Source: Chloroflexota bacterium
Lineage (GTDB): Bacteria; Chloroflexota; Dehalococcoidia; UBA3495
Reading direction: 5' to 3'
DNA length: 24,935 nucleotides
NCBI GenBank assembly: GCA_002697005.1
Contig: NZUD01000006.1
Coordinates: 1-24,935, forward strand
The stretch's first letter is position 1; every line of letters begins with the position of its first letter. The translations under genes were made by a program, and so were the position numbers. The notes under the pieces are model-generated. The model saw nothing but the letters and a program-made list of their open reading frames with translations, had not been told where the DNA came from and searched no databases. Below are positions 1 to 7,126 of this stretch, piece after piece.

Positions 1-859
1 GGTCGTTGTACTGCTCGCCCATCAGGTCACCCGCCATGTCATCTTTGTCCATCCAGGCACGGAGGTCGTCCCATGCTTTCTGGGTGTTCGTAGTGATGCT
101 GACGTAGCCGTCCTTACATTTCCAAGTGGCCACGAACTGGCCGCCGTGCCGGAACCCGCAACGTACAGCATTCTCGCCGGTATAGTTATAAGCGGTATTC
201 ACGTGCTCGGTAGTAGTGGCCACGGCTTCCTGCATAGAAACGTCCACATACTGACCTTGTCCGCTGGCTAATCGGTGGAAAATCGCGATGAGGATGCCGA
301 TATAGGCGCGATTAGACGTGGTCTGGTATGCCTGCATGCCCCACAATTTGTTGGGCGGAGTTTCGGGCCAGCCCGTGACATACATATAGCCGCCCATGGC
401 GAAGCCAACCAGATCACTGCCTCGGTAGTCCCGGTAGGGTCCAGTCTGCCCAAAAGGGGTCAGCGACGCATATACGAGACCAGGGTTTCCATCTCCCAGG
501 TGTTGGTACCCCAAACCAAGAGAGTCCAGATAGCCGGGCTGAAACGATTCCACAACCACATCGGCAACGCTGGCCAAACGACGAAGCAGAGTGCTTCCTT
601 CATCCGATGATATATCGAGGGTAATGCTGCGCTTGTTGGTGTTGTAATGCCGCCAGTAGATGGAGTTCTCCGAAGAACTATTTCCTTCTATAAATGGGCC
701 AACACTGCGCATCGAGTCCCCACCGGGGGGCTCCACTTTGATTACGTCTGCACCCACATCTGCCAGTAACTTGCCGCAATACACACCAAGGTCTCCGGAC
801 AGGTCCAGTACCCGGATTCCCGTCAGTGGCTGTTTAACTGCGTCCCCCGATTCCAGCAA
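1..859 (-). CDS. Class III (CaiB/BaiF family) CoA-transferase, C-terminus cut off by the window edge
   Basis: The 286 visible codons match the N-terminal part of family III CoA-transferases, which move CoA between carboxylic acids through an aspartyl-CoA thioester. Seen: the entry strand LTGIRVLDLSG (residues 12-22), the ADVIKVEPPGGD nucleotide-pocket segment (37-48), the NKRSITLD segment (75-82), FGQTGPYRD (136-144) and a candidate catalytic Asp149 in GSDLVGFAMGG. I chose the TTG start at 859 because GGAGAG lies 6 nt upstream and no in-frame ATG or GTG fits. It begins one base after the stop of the ThDP beta-type gene, so translation is probably coupled. It is the last visible gene of the 3346-to-1 minus operon. 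The acid substrate cannot be read from sequence; family assignment is firm. Confidence 0.9.
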   Translation of the reverse strand, partial: MLESGDAVKQPLTGIRVLDLSGDLGVYCGKLLADVGADVIKVEPPGGDSMRSVGPFIEGNSSSENSIYWRHYNTNKRSITLDISSDEGSTLLRRLASVADVVVESFQPGYLDSLGLGYQHLGDGNPGLVYASLTPFGQTGPYRDYRGSDLVGFAMGGYMYVTGWPETPPNKLWGMQAYQTTSNRAYIGILIAIFHRLASGQGQYVDVSMQEAVATTTEHVNTAYNYTGENAVRCGFRHGGQFVATWKCKDGYVSITTNTQKAWDDLRAWMDKDDMAGDLMGEQYND

Positions 860-860
860 A

Positions 861-1451
861 CTAAACTCTCCGGGGACCCAGGTCCTTTTGCAGATCGGAG
901 ATGGTCTGGTCCCGGGTCTTCTTCTGCCACCGTACCCGCTGGTTGATAGGGGTGTTCTCCACCTCTGGTGCGACCTTCATTGTCACGAATACGGGGCCAG
1001 GTTTACTAAGAATCTCTTCGATGTTGTTGGTGAAATCTTCTAGGTTTTCGAAGGAATAGGTGGACGGATAACCACACCCCTTTGCTATGACGTCATACTG
1101 GACGTTCTCGGCGTTTGGCACCGGCTGACCGCCGGTCGTGGCATAGACGCCGTTGTCAAGCACGAAGTGATAGAAATTCTTGGGGTCTTTCTCGGCTATG
1201 GTGGTTAGCGCGCCCATGTTCATAAGGATGTCGCCCTCCGAGTCGAACAGAATGATCTTCTCGTCAGGACGGGACATCGCGAGGCCAAATGCGAAAGAAG
1301 CGTGGCCACCCATGGCAGGGTCACCCAGGGGAACGTCACGGTCTGGCTGGTCGCTTAGGTTAATCCAGTGCCGCCCGCCACGACCCGGGATCACTACGGC
1401 GTTTCCCCGGAATGGTGCGAAGGCCTTGAACATATCTGCTGTTTGGAACAT
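861..1451 (-). CDS. ThDP-dependent decarboxylase, C-terminal (PP-domain) subunit, sulfopyruvate/phosphonopyruvate decarboxylase type
   Basis: This 196-residue protein is a stand-alone ThDP pyrophosphate-binding domain resembling ComE and the C-terminal half of phosphonopyruvate decarboxylase. Seen: GDPAMGGHASFAFGLA (residues 43-58), the diphosphate/Mg region ILFDSEGDILMNMGAL (67-82) and the second metal segment VLDNGVYATTGGQ (97-109) with Asn100. The usual GDG reads Ser71-Glu72-Gly73, so the metal-binding Asp is replaced by Glu. The ATG start has AGAGGA 4 nt upstream. It follows the PYR-domain gene by 49 nt and abuts the CoA-transferase, so the two ThDP halves most likely assemble into one decarboxylase acting on a 2-oxo acid. 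Sulfopyruvate or phosphonopyruvate specificity is only family resemblance and is not supported by neighbours. Confidence 0.85.
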   Translation of the reverse strand: MFQTADMFKAFAPFRGNAVVIPGRGGRHWINLSDQPDRDVPLGDPAMGGHASFAFGLAMSRPDEKIILFDSEGDILMNMGALTTIAEKDPKNFYHFVLDNGVYATTGGQPVPNAENVQYDVIAKGCGYPSTYSFENLEDFTNNIEEILSKPGPVFVTMKVAPEVENTPINQRVRWQKKTRDQTISDLQKDLGPRRV

Positions 1452-1500
1452 CAGTCCTCTATATTCTTACGTATGAAGTTTTAGTTTCGGTAGCCCATGT

Positions 1501-2019
1501 TTACCGCTGGACGAAACCGTGATACTCGTCTCCGATCAACACGGCCACCGGCTGTTTGGTCGCTTCAGCGCGGTCAAATGCGACCTGAATTCGGTCGGCA
1601 TCGGCGTCGCTTTCAACCAGATAGTACTTGACGCCAAAGGCGTGTAGGAAATGCTCGGTATATGTGGCGGCGGTGTCGGTATCCACGCCGTGACGCGTCC
1701 ATCCCCGGTACCCGACCATCATCACTACCGGAATATTCATGCCCATCACCCAGCCGCGCAAGGAGTCACCCGACTCCATGAGGCCCGTATTCTGAATCAG
1801 GATGACCGGTTTGGCTCCACCCACCGACAGTCCGGACGCTGTAGAGAACGCCTGACCCTCCCGGCTAACTGGAATCAGATCCAAAGTGGGCTCTTCCTGT
1901 AAGAGTACATAGAGAAAATTCGTCTCGCTATCAGGTAGCCAGACCACGTGGGTCACGTTATTGGCTTTCAGGTGATCGATTATAGTTTGCGGGCTGAACC
2001 CACCTTCCGCATCAGCCAA
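1501..2019 (-). CDS. ThDP-dependent decarboxylase, N-terminal (PYR-domain) subunit, sulfopyruvate decarboxylase alpha-like
   Basis: This 172-residue protein is a single PYR domain like ComD. Seen: HLKANNVTHVVWLPDSE (residues 16-32), the SREGQAF segment (52-58) whose Glu54 is in the position that activates ThDP, the ILIQNTGLMESGDSLRG loop (73-89) and a C-terminal VAVLIG strand. It contains no pyrophosphate domain, so it needs the product of the next gene. The start is TTG at 2019: AGAGGT lies about 7 nt upstream and the family N-terminus aligns there. It is the third gene of the minus-strand operon, 38 nt after the alpha/beta hydrolase. The 2-oxo acid substrate is unknown. Confidence 0.85.
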   Translation of the reverse strand: MADAEGGFSPQTIIDHLKANNVTHVVWLPDSETNFLYVLLQEEPTLDLIPVSREGQAFSTASGLSVGGAKPVILIQNTGLMESGDSLRGWVMGMNIPVVMMVGYRGWTRHGVDTDTAATYTEHFLHAFGVKYYLVESDADADRIQVAFDRAEATKQPVAVLIGDEYHGFVQR

Positions 2020-2057
2020 TGTATTTACCTCTTAAATCAAAGTAAGTCTAATCGGAG

Positions 2058-2906
2058 TTAGTCGATAAAGTCTCGGATCGCTCTGAGCACCAAGTCAGGG
2101 TGTTCCATCGGCACAAAATGGGATCCTGCGCCAAGCTCTTTGACCGTGAATGCCTTGGTCTCTTTCCCCAGATGCTGCACGGCGGGATCCTGAGGTGTTT
2201 GGGCGCCTTTATACGCCCCTACCAGCAGGATGTACTCGCCGCCCAAGCCCCGCAATACCTTAGAAGTGTCGAGATGCCTACGGTTCGCGTAGAAGTTCTC
2301 TTCTACGACTGGATCGCACTTCAACTCAACCCTGCCATCTCCTAGGGGCCTAGTCGAACCGTCGATGTAATCGGCGAATACTTCGTCAGTCCAAGGTTTG
2401 AACACGCGGCGGCCCCGATAGGCTTCGTACATTATGTCCCGGCTTTCCCAGATAGTGCGTTTCTGCAGCGTCCGTTCAATGCGAAGTTTCTGGTCCTCCG
2501 GCGAGAGCAAGGCCATGGGACTGTCCCCTACTCTGGTGTCCACTAAGATGCCCTTCCCGACTATCCCTGGGAATAGGGAGTCAGCTATCAACAGGGACAT
2601 ACCGCCCGCGGAATGGCCGATACATATCGACCCCTCGAGTCCTAAAGCCTGAATCACTGAAGCGGTATCGTGGCCGATCTGCATAAAGGTGTACTCACCA
2701 TCAGGGTGCTCCGTGTCCCCATGCCCACGCAGGTCGAATGAGTAAACATGGTGGTCTAGAGCCAAGTCTCTTGCAGCGTGATTCCAGATTCCCGCGCACA
2801 TGCCAACGGCATGAAACATCAAGACGCTGGGTTTATCGGCGGCACCCCACTCCAGGTAATGGTGGTTTACCCCATTAGTCTCCACAAATCTACTTTCCGG
2901 TTGCAA
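2058..2906 (-). CDS. Alpha/beta hydrolase
   Basis: This 282-residue single-domain alpha/beta-hydrolase-fold enzyme is presumably cytoplasmic, as no signal peptide is seen. Seen: oxyanion-side strand VLMFHAVG (residues 28-35), SFDLRGHGDTE (56-66), nucleophile elbow IGHSAGGMS (96-104) with Ser99, a lid-like helical insert around 130-220, and catalytic His263 in GSHFVPMEHPD. Asp240 or a nearby Asp would complete the triad. The start is TTG at 2906 with AGGAG about 7 nt upstream. It sits between the RidA and ThDP genes. With an extradiol dioxygenase about 3 kb away it could hydrolyse a meta-cleavage product (BphD-like), but the motif set also fits esterases and lactonases, so I leave the substrate open. 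Confidence 0.88.
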   Translation of the reverse strand: MQPESRFVETNGVNHHYLEWGAADKPSVLMFHAVGMCAGIWNHAARDLALDHHVYSFDLRGHGDTEHPDGEYTFMQIGHDTASVIQALGLEGSICIGHSAGGMSLLIADSLFPGIVGKGILVDTRVGDSPMALLSPEDQKLRIERTLQKRTIWESRDIMYEAYRGRRVFKPWTDEVFADYIDGSTRPLGDGRVELKCDPVVEENFYANRRHLDTSKVLRGLGGEYILLVGAYKGAQTPQDPAVQHLGKETKAFTVKELGAGSHFVPMEHPDLVLRAIRDFID

Positions 2907-2953
2907 CTAGGTCTCCTGAATCAATCTTAAAAAGGGTTCCGGGCCGCGGTTGG

Positions 2954-3346
2954 TTAATCCAACACAGCCACGACCTCCAGTTGTACCAAAATACCGGGAG
3001 GAAAGGCATCGTATTCTATTGCATGACGGGCTGGACGGTCGTCTTCATCGGGGAACATCTCGAGCCAAGGAGCGTTTACCGCCTCCCGCTGAGACCTGTC
3101 TTTCATATATACCTTGACGCTGCCGACGTTCTTGGTAGTCGCGCCGGCATTCTCCAGCATAGTCTTCATATTGGCGAAAGCGAAGACGCACTGACTCTCC
3201 AGGTCTTCGGGCACCTTCCCAGTGACGGGGTCCGCGCCCATAATGCCGCTGGAGAAGATCATGTTGCCTACCCGAGCCCCGAAGGGGATGGGCGCGCCGT
3301 GTTGTACCCCGTCAACGTGTATAGAACGCCCTTTATCAGCCATCAT
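2954..3346 (-). CDS. RidA / YjgF-YER057c-UK114 family protein
   Basis: This 130-residue protein is of typical RidA length. Family proteins form trimers whose interface site hydrolyses reactive enamine/imine intermediates; some relatives are 2-aminomuconate deaminases or act in catabolic clusters. Seen: GNMIFSSGIMGADPVTG (residues 27-43), the ENAGATTKNVGSVKVYM segment (65-81), and the C-terminal signature RPARHAIEY with its conserved Arg-Pro-Ala-Arg, followed by LVQLEVVAVLD with the conserved Glu. Two in-frame ATGs open the gene (3346 and 3343); AGGTGA lies directly upstream, so 3343 may be the real start. It is the first gene of the minus-strand operon behind the promoter at 3390-3417. A deaminase role in aromatic breakdown is inference. 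Confidence 0.9.
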   Translation of the reverse strand: MMADKGRSIHVDGVQHGAPIPFGARVGNMIFSSGIMGADPVTGKVPEDLESQCVFAFANMKTMLENAGATTKNVGSVKVYMKDRSQREAVNAPWLEMFPDEDDRPARHAIEYDAFPPGILVQLEVVAVLD

Positions 3347-3389
3347 TCACCTAAACCAAGTCGGGCCATCTGAGCAAATAGCAGCCGCA

Positions 3390-3417
3390 ATTATACCTGG
3401 CAAATGCGAGTGTTCAA
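3390..3417 (-). promoter_or_regulatory. Sigma70-like promoter for the ridA-to-CoA-transferase operon
   Basis: On the minus strand TTGAAC (3417-3412) and TATAAT (3395-3390, perfect -10) are separated by 16 bp. Initiation near 3383 would give a leader of roughly 37 nt before the RidA-family start. This is the best promoter match in the window. Confidence 0.7.
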
Positions 3418-3490
3418 GGATGAAACCCATCAGGCATAACTGCCGTGTTATTATCCGGTCGTCAAAATTCGAATCTATGGAGGCGCCATC

Positions 3491-4516
3491 ATGCCATTTG
3501 GAGGCAATGACTGGCTAGCATTAACCCAAGAAGAAAGCCTTGAACCCGACCTGCCGATCTGCGATCCACACCATCACCTGTGGGACCACCGGTTGGAGCG
3601 AATCCCGTTTCAGCGGTATCTTATCCAGGAGTTAGCGGATGATATGAATAGCGGGCACAACATCCGCTCCACCGTGTTCGTCGAAGCCCGATCTATGTAC
3701 CGCGCCGACGGCCCAGACGATATGAAGCCCGTAGGCGAAGTTGAGTTTGTCCAGGGCCAAGCAGCAGCCAGCGCTGCAGGTCTCTACGGACCGGGACGCG
3801 CTGCGGCAGCCATCGTAGGCCACGCAAACCTTAATCTGGGAGGCGGAGTTAAGCCCGTGTTGGAAGCCCTCCAGGCCGCGAGCCCAAACCGGTTCAGGGG
3901 CATCAGACACACTGTCACTTGGGATGACAATCCTGAGGTGCCCAACACCGCCGCCCATAAGATCAAAGGACAGATGTCTAGCGGCAACTTCCGAGCGGGC
4001 GCCAAGATTCTGGCTGACATGGGGCACACCCTTGAAGGCTGGATGTTCTTCACCCAGATGGAAGAGTTGGCCGAATTGGCCAAGGCCGTTCCCAGCCTGA
4101 CCATCATCCTATGCCACGTTGGTGGCATCCTGGGAACCGGCTTCTATGCCGGCAAACATGAAGAGGTCATGGCTACCTGGCGCAAGGGTATCGAGGCTAC
4201 CGCTGCCCAGCCCAACATCGTCATGAAGCTTGGCGGCATCGGTATGCCGAGTGTCGGGTTCGACTGGCACACCCGTGCCGAGCCCATCGGCTCGGAAGAG
4301 CTGGCCAAGGACATGTCACCCATCTTGAACTACTGCATCGAGAAGTTTGGCCCTAACCGTTGCATGTTCGAGAGCAACTTCCCTGTGGACAAGGTGTCGT
4401 ATTCCTACAACGTTATGTACAACGCTTTCAAGCGCGCCAGCAAAGACTACTCGGCCTCAGAGCGGGCTGACATGTTCCACGACGTCGCCGCCCGCATCTA
4501 CCGCATAGACCTTTAA
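3491..4516 (+). CDS. Amidohydrolase_2 family metal-dependent hydrolase (lactonase-like)
   Basis: This 341-residue TIM-barrel hydrolase of the amidohydrolase_2 group includes lactonases such as L-fuconolactonase and 4-sulfomuconolactone hydrolase. Seen: the beta1 metal motif DPHHHLWD (residues 25-32, His27 and His29), TVFVEA (61-66), FRGIRHTVTWD (135-145), metal His209 in ILCHVGG and a late acidic segment MFESNFPVDK (292-301). There is no signal peptide. The ATG has GGAGG 7 nt upstream. It diverges from the RidA operon, stands alone and ends in a strong terminator. Hydrolysis of a lactone, or hydration or decarboxylation of a ring-cleavage intermediate, would fit the setting, but the exact reaction is not determined. 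Confidence 0.88.
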   Translation: MPFGGNDWLALTQEESLEPDLPICDPHHHLWDHRLERIPFQRYLIQELADDMNSGHNIRSTVFVEARSMYRADGPDDMKPVGEVEFVQGQAAASAAGLYGPGRAAAAIVGHANLNLGGGVKPVLEALQAASPNRFRGIRHTVTWDDNPEVPNTAAHKIKGQMSSGNFRAGAKILADMGHTLEGWMFFTQMEELAELAKAVPSLTIILCHVGGILGTGFYAGKHEEVMATWRKGIEATAAQPNIVMKLGGIGMPSVGFDWHTRAEPIGSEELAKDMSPILNYCIEKFGPNRCMFESNFPVDKVSYSYNVMYNAFKRASKDYSASERADMFHDVAARIYRIDL

Positions 4517-4540
4517 CAATCCCATACCCTAGTTACCCAA

Positions 4541-4573
4541 GACAACCCCGTTAGTATCGGGGTTGTCTTTTTT
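4541..4573 (+). terminator. Rho-independent terminator after the amidohydrolase gene
   Basis: A perfect 10-bp stem GACAACCCCG / CGGGGTTGTC with a 7-nt loop is followed by six T. It lies 25 nt after the amidohydrolase stop codon. Confidence 0.92.
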
Positions 4574-4860
4574 ACACGTCATCTAGGCGGTCTTTTCCAC
4601 ATTTCCAAATGTTCGTCATTCTAGTTCCTAGTCTCTAGCAAAGGGGTTTGCCTTTCGCCCTCCAACATCGGCCATAGCAATCACTAGCAGGGCCCACCAC
4701 GACACCGCTGGCCCGGCCTCTCCTTCGAGGAAGGCCGCTTTTATATCTACTCCCCGTCTACAGTTCCTTCTCGCGGCCAGAATGGCACTTGCGGTATACT
4801 GTCGTAAACGATTTTCCGGCCCTTGGTCCCCTCTCATCTAGGGCCTGCTGAGCAGAGATT
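4574..4860. other. Intergenic leader before Rieske alpha subunit 1
   Basis: This is the only stretch over 300 bases without a gene, counted from the stop at 4516 to the start at 4861. After the terminator at 4541-4573 it holds an imperfect GC-rich hairpin (4715-4736) followed by TTTT, and a -10-like TATACT at 4795-4800 without a convincing -35 box. Short open frames here lack ribosome sites and family resemblance. It probably carries the promoter of the oxygenase cluster. Confidence 0.5.
4715..4742 (+). terminator. Possible attenuator/terminator hairpin upstream of the oxygenase cluster
   Basis: GGCCT plus TCCT pair with AGGA plus AGGCC around a 3-nt TCG loop, with one bulged C, followed by CGCTTTTATA. 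It could terminate or attenuate transcription reaching the Rieske genes, but the T-tract is short and the hairpin could be incidental. Confidence 0.3.
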
Positions 4861-6219
4861 ATGGCCACCAAGACCAATGCTGGCGCCTTCAGTAAGAAAG
4901 TCGACGTGGATGCCGGTTCTATCAGCCGCGAGATATTCGTGAATGAAGACATCTACCGGCAAGAGCAGGAACAGATCTTCGCGCAAGCGTGGCTGTTCGT
5001 GGGCCACGAGAGCCAAATTGCCAAGCCCGGCGATTACTTCGTTTCGTCCATGGGCGAGGAATCAGTGATCTTGTGCCGGGACCGCGAAGGCTTGCCCCAC
5101 GTTTTCCTAAACTCTTGCACCCATAGGGGCATGAAGGTCTGCCGGTACGATGAAGGAAACTCGCCAGTCTTCTCATGTCCTTACCACGGCTGGAGTTTCG
5201 CGACCGACGGCAAATTGGTGGGAGTTCCCTACTACAAAGACGCCTATAAAGAGACCCTGGACAAGTCCAAGTGGGGCCTCCCAGAGGTCCCACAGATGTT
5301 TGTTTACAAGAGGAGCATCTGGGCCACTTGGGACAAGAACGCTCCGCCATTCCTCGATTACTTGGGCGACATGAAGATGTTTTTGGATCTAGCCTTGGAC
5401 GGCCGTGACGGCAGCGAGGGCGGCTCGGAGATCCTGGGCGGAGTTCAGAAATGGACCATGCCGAGCAACTGGAAGTTCGCCGCAGAGAACTTCGCCGGCG
5501 ACGGCTATCACAACATCAGCCACCGGTCGGTGGACATGGTAGGCATTGGCCCCAGCGGAAAGGATCGTCGGGACTACAATGAGTATTCACCAGGGAGACG
5601 GTTAAACGTGTCTTTCCCAGACCTGGGCCACGCCGCGGTGGTGGATGTGCAGCCTACAGACGAACCAACGGCCGCTACCTACACAAATACCCAGGTCGTC
5701 CAAGAATATTTTAGAGAGCAGGAAGCCAAACGCCGAGAGTCCCTAGCAGGCAAGCCAAATCTGATCGGCATGGTTGGCACGGTATTCCCCAACATGTCGT
5801 ACCTGGCCCGCCAGCCCCGCTCCATAGCCATGTGGCACCCCAGAGGGGCCAACAACACCGAAGCCTGGCGCTGGTTCCTTATAGACAAGGACACCCCTGA
5901 AGAGGTCAAAGAGGTCCTGCGCCACTATTACATCCGCTACTCAGGCCCTGGGGGCATGACTGAGCAGGACGACATGGAGAACTGGAACTACGCCCATAAC
6001 GCCAGCAAGGGAACCATCGCCCGACGAACCCCGTACAACTATGAGATGGGAATCGGCATCATCCGCAAGGACACAGGGCTTCCGGGGGTGGTTACCGAAC
6101 GGATCAGCGAGGAGAATCAACGCGGCTTTTATCGCCGCTGGGCATCCATGATGGACGCCAAAAACTGGAACGACCTAACCCCGGTCATCGAGAACAACGG
6201 ACACAACAAGAAACAATAA
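4861..6219 (+). CDS. Rieske aromatic-ring-hydroxylating oxygenase, alpha (catalytic) subunit 1
   Basis: This 452-residue cytoplasmic oxygenase large subunit would add oxygen to an aromatic ring using electrons from a ferredoxin or reductase not found in this window. Seen: the Rieske [2Fe-2S] domain with Cys86-x-His88 and Cys106-x2-His109; the mononuclear iron site GDGYHNISH (residues 213-221) giving Asp214 as bridge and His217, His221 as ligands; and the carboxylate in EQDDMENW (368-375). The length is normal for the group. The ATG fits the N-terminus of the paralogue at 8040, although its ribosome site is weak. It is first in the oxygenase cluster, 18 nt before the extradiol dioxygenase. It has no adjacent beta subunit of its own. 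Substrate unknown. Confidence 0.93.
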   Translation: MATKTNAGAFSKKVDVDAGSISREIFVNEDIYRQEQEQIFAQAWLFVGHESQIAKPGDYFVSSMGEESVILCRDREGLPHVFLNSCTHRGMKVCRYDEGNSPVFSCPYHGWSFATDGKLVGVPYYKDAYKETLDKSKWGLPEVPQMFVYKRSIWATWDKNAPPFLDYLGDMKMFLDLALDGRDGSEGGSEILGGVQKWTMPSNWKFAAENFAGDGYHNISHRSVDMVGIGPSGKDRRDYNEYSPGRRLNVSFPDLGHAAVVDVQPTDEPTAATYTNTQVVQEYFREQEAKRRESLAGKPNLIGMVGTVFPNMSYLARQPRSIAMWHPRGANNTEAWRWFLIDKDTPEEVKEVLRHYYIRYSGPGGMTEQDDMENWNYAHNASKGTIARRTPYNYEMGIGIIRKDTGLPGVVTERISEENQRGFYRRWASMMDAKNWNDLTPVIENNGHNKKQ

Positions 6220-6237
6220 TACGCAGGAGAGAGCTAT

Positions 6238-7098
6238 ATGGCCGCTGTAACACAACTAGGATACGTGGGACTCGGAGTCAGCAACGTCGAGGAGTGGGAA
6301 CATTTCGCCACCGACATCTTGGGACTAGAGAGTAACGGAGTTGACGAAGACGGCAATCTGTCCCTGCGGATGGATGAATACAGCCACCGCTTTATCGTCC
6401 AGCCGACCGGCAAGGACGATGTTGAGTTCGTCGGTTGGCAGGTTACTGACGAGCCAGCTCTTAGGGAGATGGTCGAGCAACTACGCCAAGCCGGGATCGA
6501 AGTCACAGATGGGACCGAGGATGAGACTAGGTCCCGCCGTGTAGAGGGCATGATTAAATTTGACGACCCCGAAGGCACGCGTACAGAGATATTCTATGGC
6601 CCGCCCATCAGCTTTGACCGCCCCTTCAATTCACCTCGCGCTGTTGGGTTCGTTACCGCCGAACAGGGCATGGGCCACGTGGTCTACCACGTTGAGGACT
6701 TAGACCGCACGGTCAAGTTCTACCGTGACGTGCTCGGCATGAAGATCAGCGATTTCATCCGAAATCTGGCCTTCTTCCATTGCAACCCCCGCCACCATTC
6801 CCTAGCGCTCATCGAAGCCAAATCGCCCAAGAAGCTGAACCACTTCATGCTGCAGACACAAAACATGAATGACGTGGGCGCGACTTATGACATGGTTCTA
6901 GACAGCGATATGCCCCTTACTAGGGGACTAGGCCGCCACACCAACGACCACATGACTTCCTTCTACATGAAGACTCCGTCGGGTTTCGATGTCGAGTACG
7001 GATGGGGGGCCCGCACCGTGGACGATGAGACTTGGCAGGTGGTCCGTCATGAGAAAGGTAGCATCTGGGGCCACCGACCCGCCGTAGCGGCCAAGTAG
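6238..7098 (+). CDS. Type I extradiol ring-cleavage dioxygenase (two VOC domains, BphC-like)
   Basis: This 286-residue two-domain vicinal-oxygen-chelate enzyme matches the 2,3-dihydroxybiphenyl / catechol 2,3-dioxygenase family, which opens catechol rings next to the hydroxyls. Seen: an N-terminal VOC domain (about residues 6-125) lacking metal ligands, and a C-terminal catalytic domain (about 143-260) with the iron triad His147 (MGHVVYHVED), His202 (LNHFML) and Glu253 (FDVEYGWG). Second-sphere residues are also present: His186/His187 and His238-x4-Tyr243 in TNDHMTSFYMKTPSG. AGGAGA precedes the ATG. Its place directly behind Rieske alpha 1 suggests that it cleaves the diol formed by the oxygenase. 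The particular catechol is not deducible. Confidence 0.93.
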   Translation: MAAVTQLGYVGLGVSNVEEWEHFATDILGLESNGVDEDGNLSLRMDEYSHRFIVQPTGKDDVEFVGWQVTDEPALREMVEQLRQAGIEVTDGTEDETRSRRVEGMIKFDDPEGTRTEIFYGPPISFDRPFNSPRAVGFVTAEQGMGHVVYHVEDLDRTVKFYRDVLGMKISDFIRNLAFFHCNPRHHSLALIEAKSPKKLNHFMLQTQNMNDVGATYDMVLDSDMPLTRGLGRHTNDHMTSFYMKTPSGFDVEYGWGARTVDDETWQVVRHEKGSIWGHRPAVAAK

Positions 7099-7126
7099 AA
7101 CCCTAGGAACCTGTAGGAACGAATAT

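Noticed and set aside
4628..5016. Short minus-strand frames in the leader before Rieske alpha 1
   Set aside because: No ribosome sites or recognisable motifs; they overlap the leader and the true gene.
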